Source: Anaerovibrio sp.
Lineage (GTDB): Bacteria; Bacillota; Negativicutes; Selenomonadales; Selenomonadaceae
Assembly (NCBI GenBank): GCA_016302095.1
Contig: JAEDOE010000060.1
Location: forward strand, 1-6,843
Direction: 5' to 3'
DNA length: 6,843 bases
How positions within the stretch are numbered: the first letter of the stretch is position 1; each line of letters opens with the position of its first letter. Below the pieces are notes generated by a model, which had not been told where the DNA came from, made no database searches, and saw only the letters and a list, made by a program, of their open reading frames with translations. The position numbers were made by a program, and so were the translations under genes. Of this stretch, positions 6,174 to 6,843 are shown in pieces.

Positions 6174-6183
6174 TCATTATAAT
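6155..6183 (+). promoter_or_regulatory. Consensus sigma-A promoter of tRNA-Gln
   Basis: TTGACA (6155-6160) and TATAAT (6178-6183) are both perfect and exactly 17 bp apart. The predicted start is near 6190, leaving a 5' leader of about 34 nt before the tRNA. Full consensus fits a stable-RNA gene. Confidence 0.92.
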
Positions 6184-6223
6184 AATATCTGTTGTGAATA
6201 ACACAGCACACAAAAGAAAATAT

Positions 6224-6299
6224 AGGGGTATCGCCAAGTTGGTAAGGCACTGGATTCTGAATCCAGCATGCGTTGGTTCGAGTCCAGCTACCCCTGCCA
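6224..6299 (+). tRNA. tRNA-Gln, anticodon CUG
   Basis: The 76-nt gene folds as a full cloverleaf. The acceptor stem is AGGGGTA (6224-6230) with TACCCCT (6289-6295). The D stem is GCC/GGC, and the anticodon stem CTGGA/TCCAG carries loop TTCTGAA, with CTG reading CAG for glutamine. The T stem is GTTGG/CCAGC with loop TTCGAGT. The discriminator is G and CCA is encoded. It stands alone with its own promoter and terminator. The first pair is A1-U72, where the bacterial tRNA-Gln sequences I remember (E. coli, B. subtilis) have U1-A72. Most Bacillota charge this tRNA with Glu and then amidate it with GatCAB. Confidence 0.95.
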
Positions 6300-6309
6300 T
6301 TGAGCTTTC

Positions 6310-6336
6310 AGCCGTTCCGACAGGAGCGGCTTTTTT
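6310..6336 (+). terminator. Intrinsic terminator of tRNA-Gln
   Basis: A 9-bp stem (arms 6310-6318 and 6323-6331, one G-U pair) closes a GACA tetraloop and runs into six T (6331-6336). It begins 11 nt after the CCA end. Confidence 0.9.
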
Positions 6337-6363
6337 GCTACCCAAAATTCTAAATTCCGTGCA

Positions 6364-6586
6364 GGGGAGCTGTCAGAGTGTATCAGCGATACGCCAATGG
6401 GCGGAAAGGCAATGCCAATGCAGGCACGCTCGCGCTACTATCCGTGCCTAGCGGATGCTAAACTCACGCTTCGCCTGCGGCTCGCGTATCGTTAAGCACC
6501 GAGGCACGGCTCAGTGCCTTGCATTGGCACCGCCTTTTCCGCCCATCACAATCCCTGCTCATAGCCACTATCCCAAACAGCTCCCC
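6364..6586 (+). repeat. Palindromic intergenic repeat, copy A
   Basis: A 223-bp imperfect palindrome. Outer arms GGGGAGCTGT (6364-6373) and ACAGCTCCCC (6577-6586) are perfect. A second long arm pair, 6397-6427 with 6514-6546, is nearly complementary, including a perfect 10-bp stretch (6413-6422 with 6520-6529). Inside it a stem 6442-6449 with 6502-6509 is perfect, and TGCT (6456-6459) pairs with AGCA (6495-6498). The core 6420-6518 recurs inverted at 6708-6806. No credible coding frame with an RBS is present. It could be a miniature palindromic mobile element or a structured RNA. I know no name for it. Confidence 0.85.
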
Positions 6587-6665
6587 ACCAGCCTCCCGGC
6601 TTCCCTGTTCAAGTTCTACGTTACATGAACAACACATACAACTTCGCAAATGAACAAACTCGTCA
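6587..6665. other. Spacer between the two palindromic repeats; nothing recognised
   Basis: This 79-bp stretch joins repeat copies A and B. It has no ORF with a start and RBS, no terminator and no promoter that I can support. Only a short GTTCA/TGAAC inverted repeat is seen, at about 6608-6631. Confidence 0.6.
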
Positions 6666-6843
6666 GTCAGACCTATAAAAGAGTGCCATGGCATGTGCCA
6701 TTCGCAGGGCACTGAGACGCGCCTCGGTGCTTAGCAATTCGCAAGCCGTAAGGCGCAGCGAGAGCTTAGCACCGCTAGGCGTGGATAGTAGCGCAAGCGT
6801 GCCTGCGATGGTACTGCCATGACACTCTCTAAAAAGGTCTGAC
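6666..6843 (-). repeat. Palindromic intergenic repeat, copy B (opposite orientation to A)
   Basis: A 178-bp imperfect palindrome that ends at the window edge. Its outer arms GTCAGACCT (6666-6674) and AGGTCTGAC (6835-6843) are perfect and unlike those of copy A. Next to them GAGTGCCATGGCA (6681-6693) nearly pairs with TGCCATGACACTC (6815-6827). The core 6708-6806, read on the minus strand, aligns with 6420-6518 with about 13 substitutions and two 1-nt indels over 99 bp. The block GCGCTACTATCC (minus, 6783-6794) is identical in both copies. The true right end may lie outside the window. Confidence 0.85.

Noticed and set aside
6420..6518. Integron attC site
   Set aside because: attC needs RYYYAAC and GTTRRRY core sites at the ends of the palindrome. 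GTTAAGC occurs internally in copy A, but its partner does not fit, and copy B has neither; no integrase gene is visible.
6155..6712. Small open frames across the tRNA and the palindromic repeats on both strands
   Set aside because: They cross the tRNA, its terminator or the palindrome arms, have no RBS and give low-complexity shadow-like peptides.
6364..6843. CRISPR array
   Set aside because: The two units are inverted, not direct, repeats and no regular repeat-spacer pattern exists.

Overview
The window comes from a Bacillota (Firmicutes) chromosome of moderate GC. The evidence is a class-III heat-shock regulator ctsR in one transcription unit with radA, AT-rich sigma-A type promoters, GGAG/AGGTG ribosome binding sites and a CCA-encoding tRNA. 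The gene set and intergenic style make me favour a Negativicutes/Selenomonadaceae relative, but that is inference and the window has no diagnostic gene for it. Every protein gene lies on the minus strand. The only plus-strand gene is a tRNA.

Read in the direction of transcription (right to left), the units are as follows. (1) A monocistronic bacteriohemerythrin (5614-6015), ending in a strong intrinsic terminator. (2) A Rossmann/DUF2520 oxidoreductase-like gene overlapping panB by 4 bp (4479-5402 and 3655-4482), which looks like a pantothenate-synthesis pair. (3) rsmD-coaD-coiled-coil protein (3546 down to 1801), with its own extended -10 promoter and a terminator at 1686-1716. coaD continues the CoA theme of panB. 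(4) ctsR, a 59-residue membrane-type small ORF and radA (1591 down to the left edge, radA cut by the edge), from a promoter covered by four GTCAA-type half-sites. The mcsA, mcsB and clpC genes that commonly sit between ctsR and radA in Bacillota are absent here.

The right end is different. A tRNA-Gln(CUG) at 6224-6299 has a perfect TTGACA-17-TATAAT promoter and its own terminator. Beyond it, 6337-6843 has no credible protein gene. It is filled by two long imperfect palindromes in opposite orientation (6364-6586 and 6666-6843). They share a 99-bp core, about 85% identical by hand alignment, in which several paired bases differ in a compensatory way. This is the strongest candidate in the window for something undescribed: a family of structured intergenic repeats, either a mobile palindromic element or a structured RNA.

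Smaller oddities are a Gln in place of a canonical His iron ligand in the hemerythrin, an A1-U72 pair in tRNA-Gln, a Leu in the CtsR glycine-rich wing loop, an 8-bp period in the CtsR-type operator, and a hairpin over the ribosome binding site of the DUF2520 gene.
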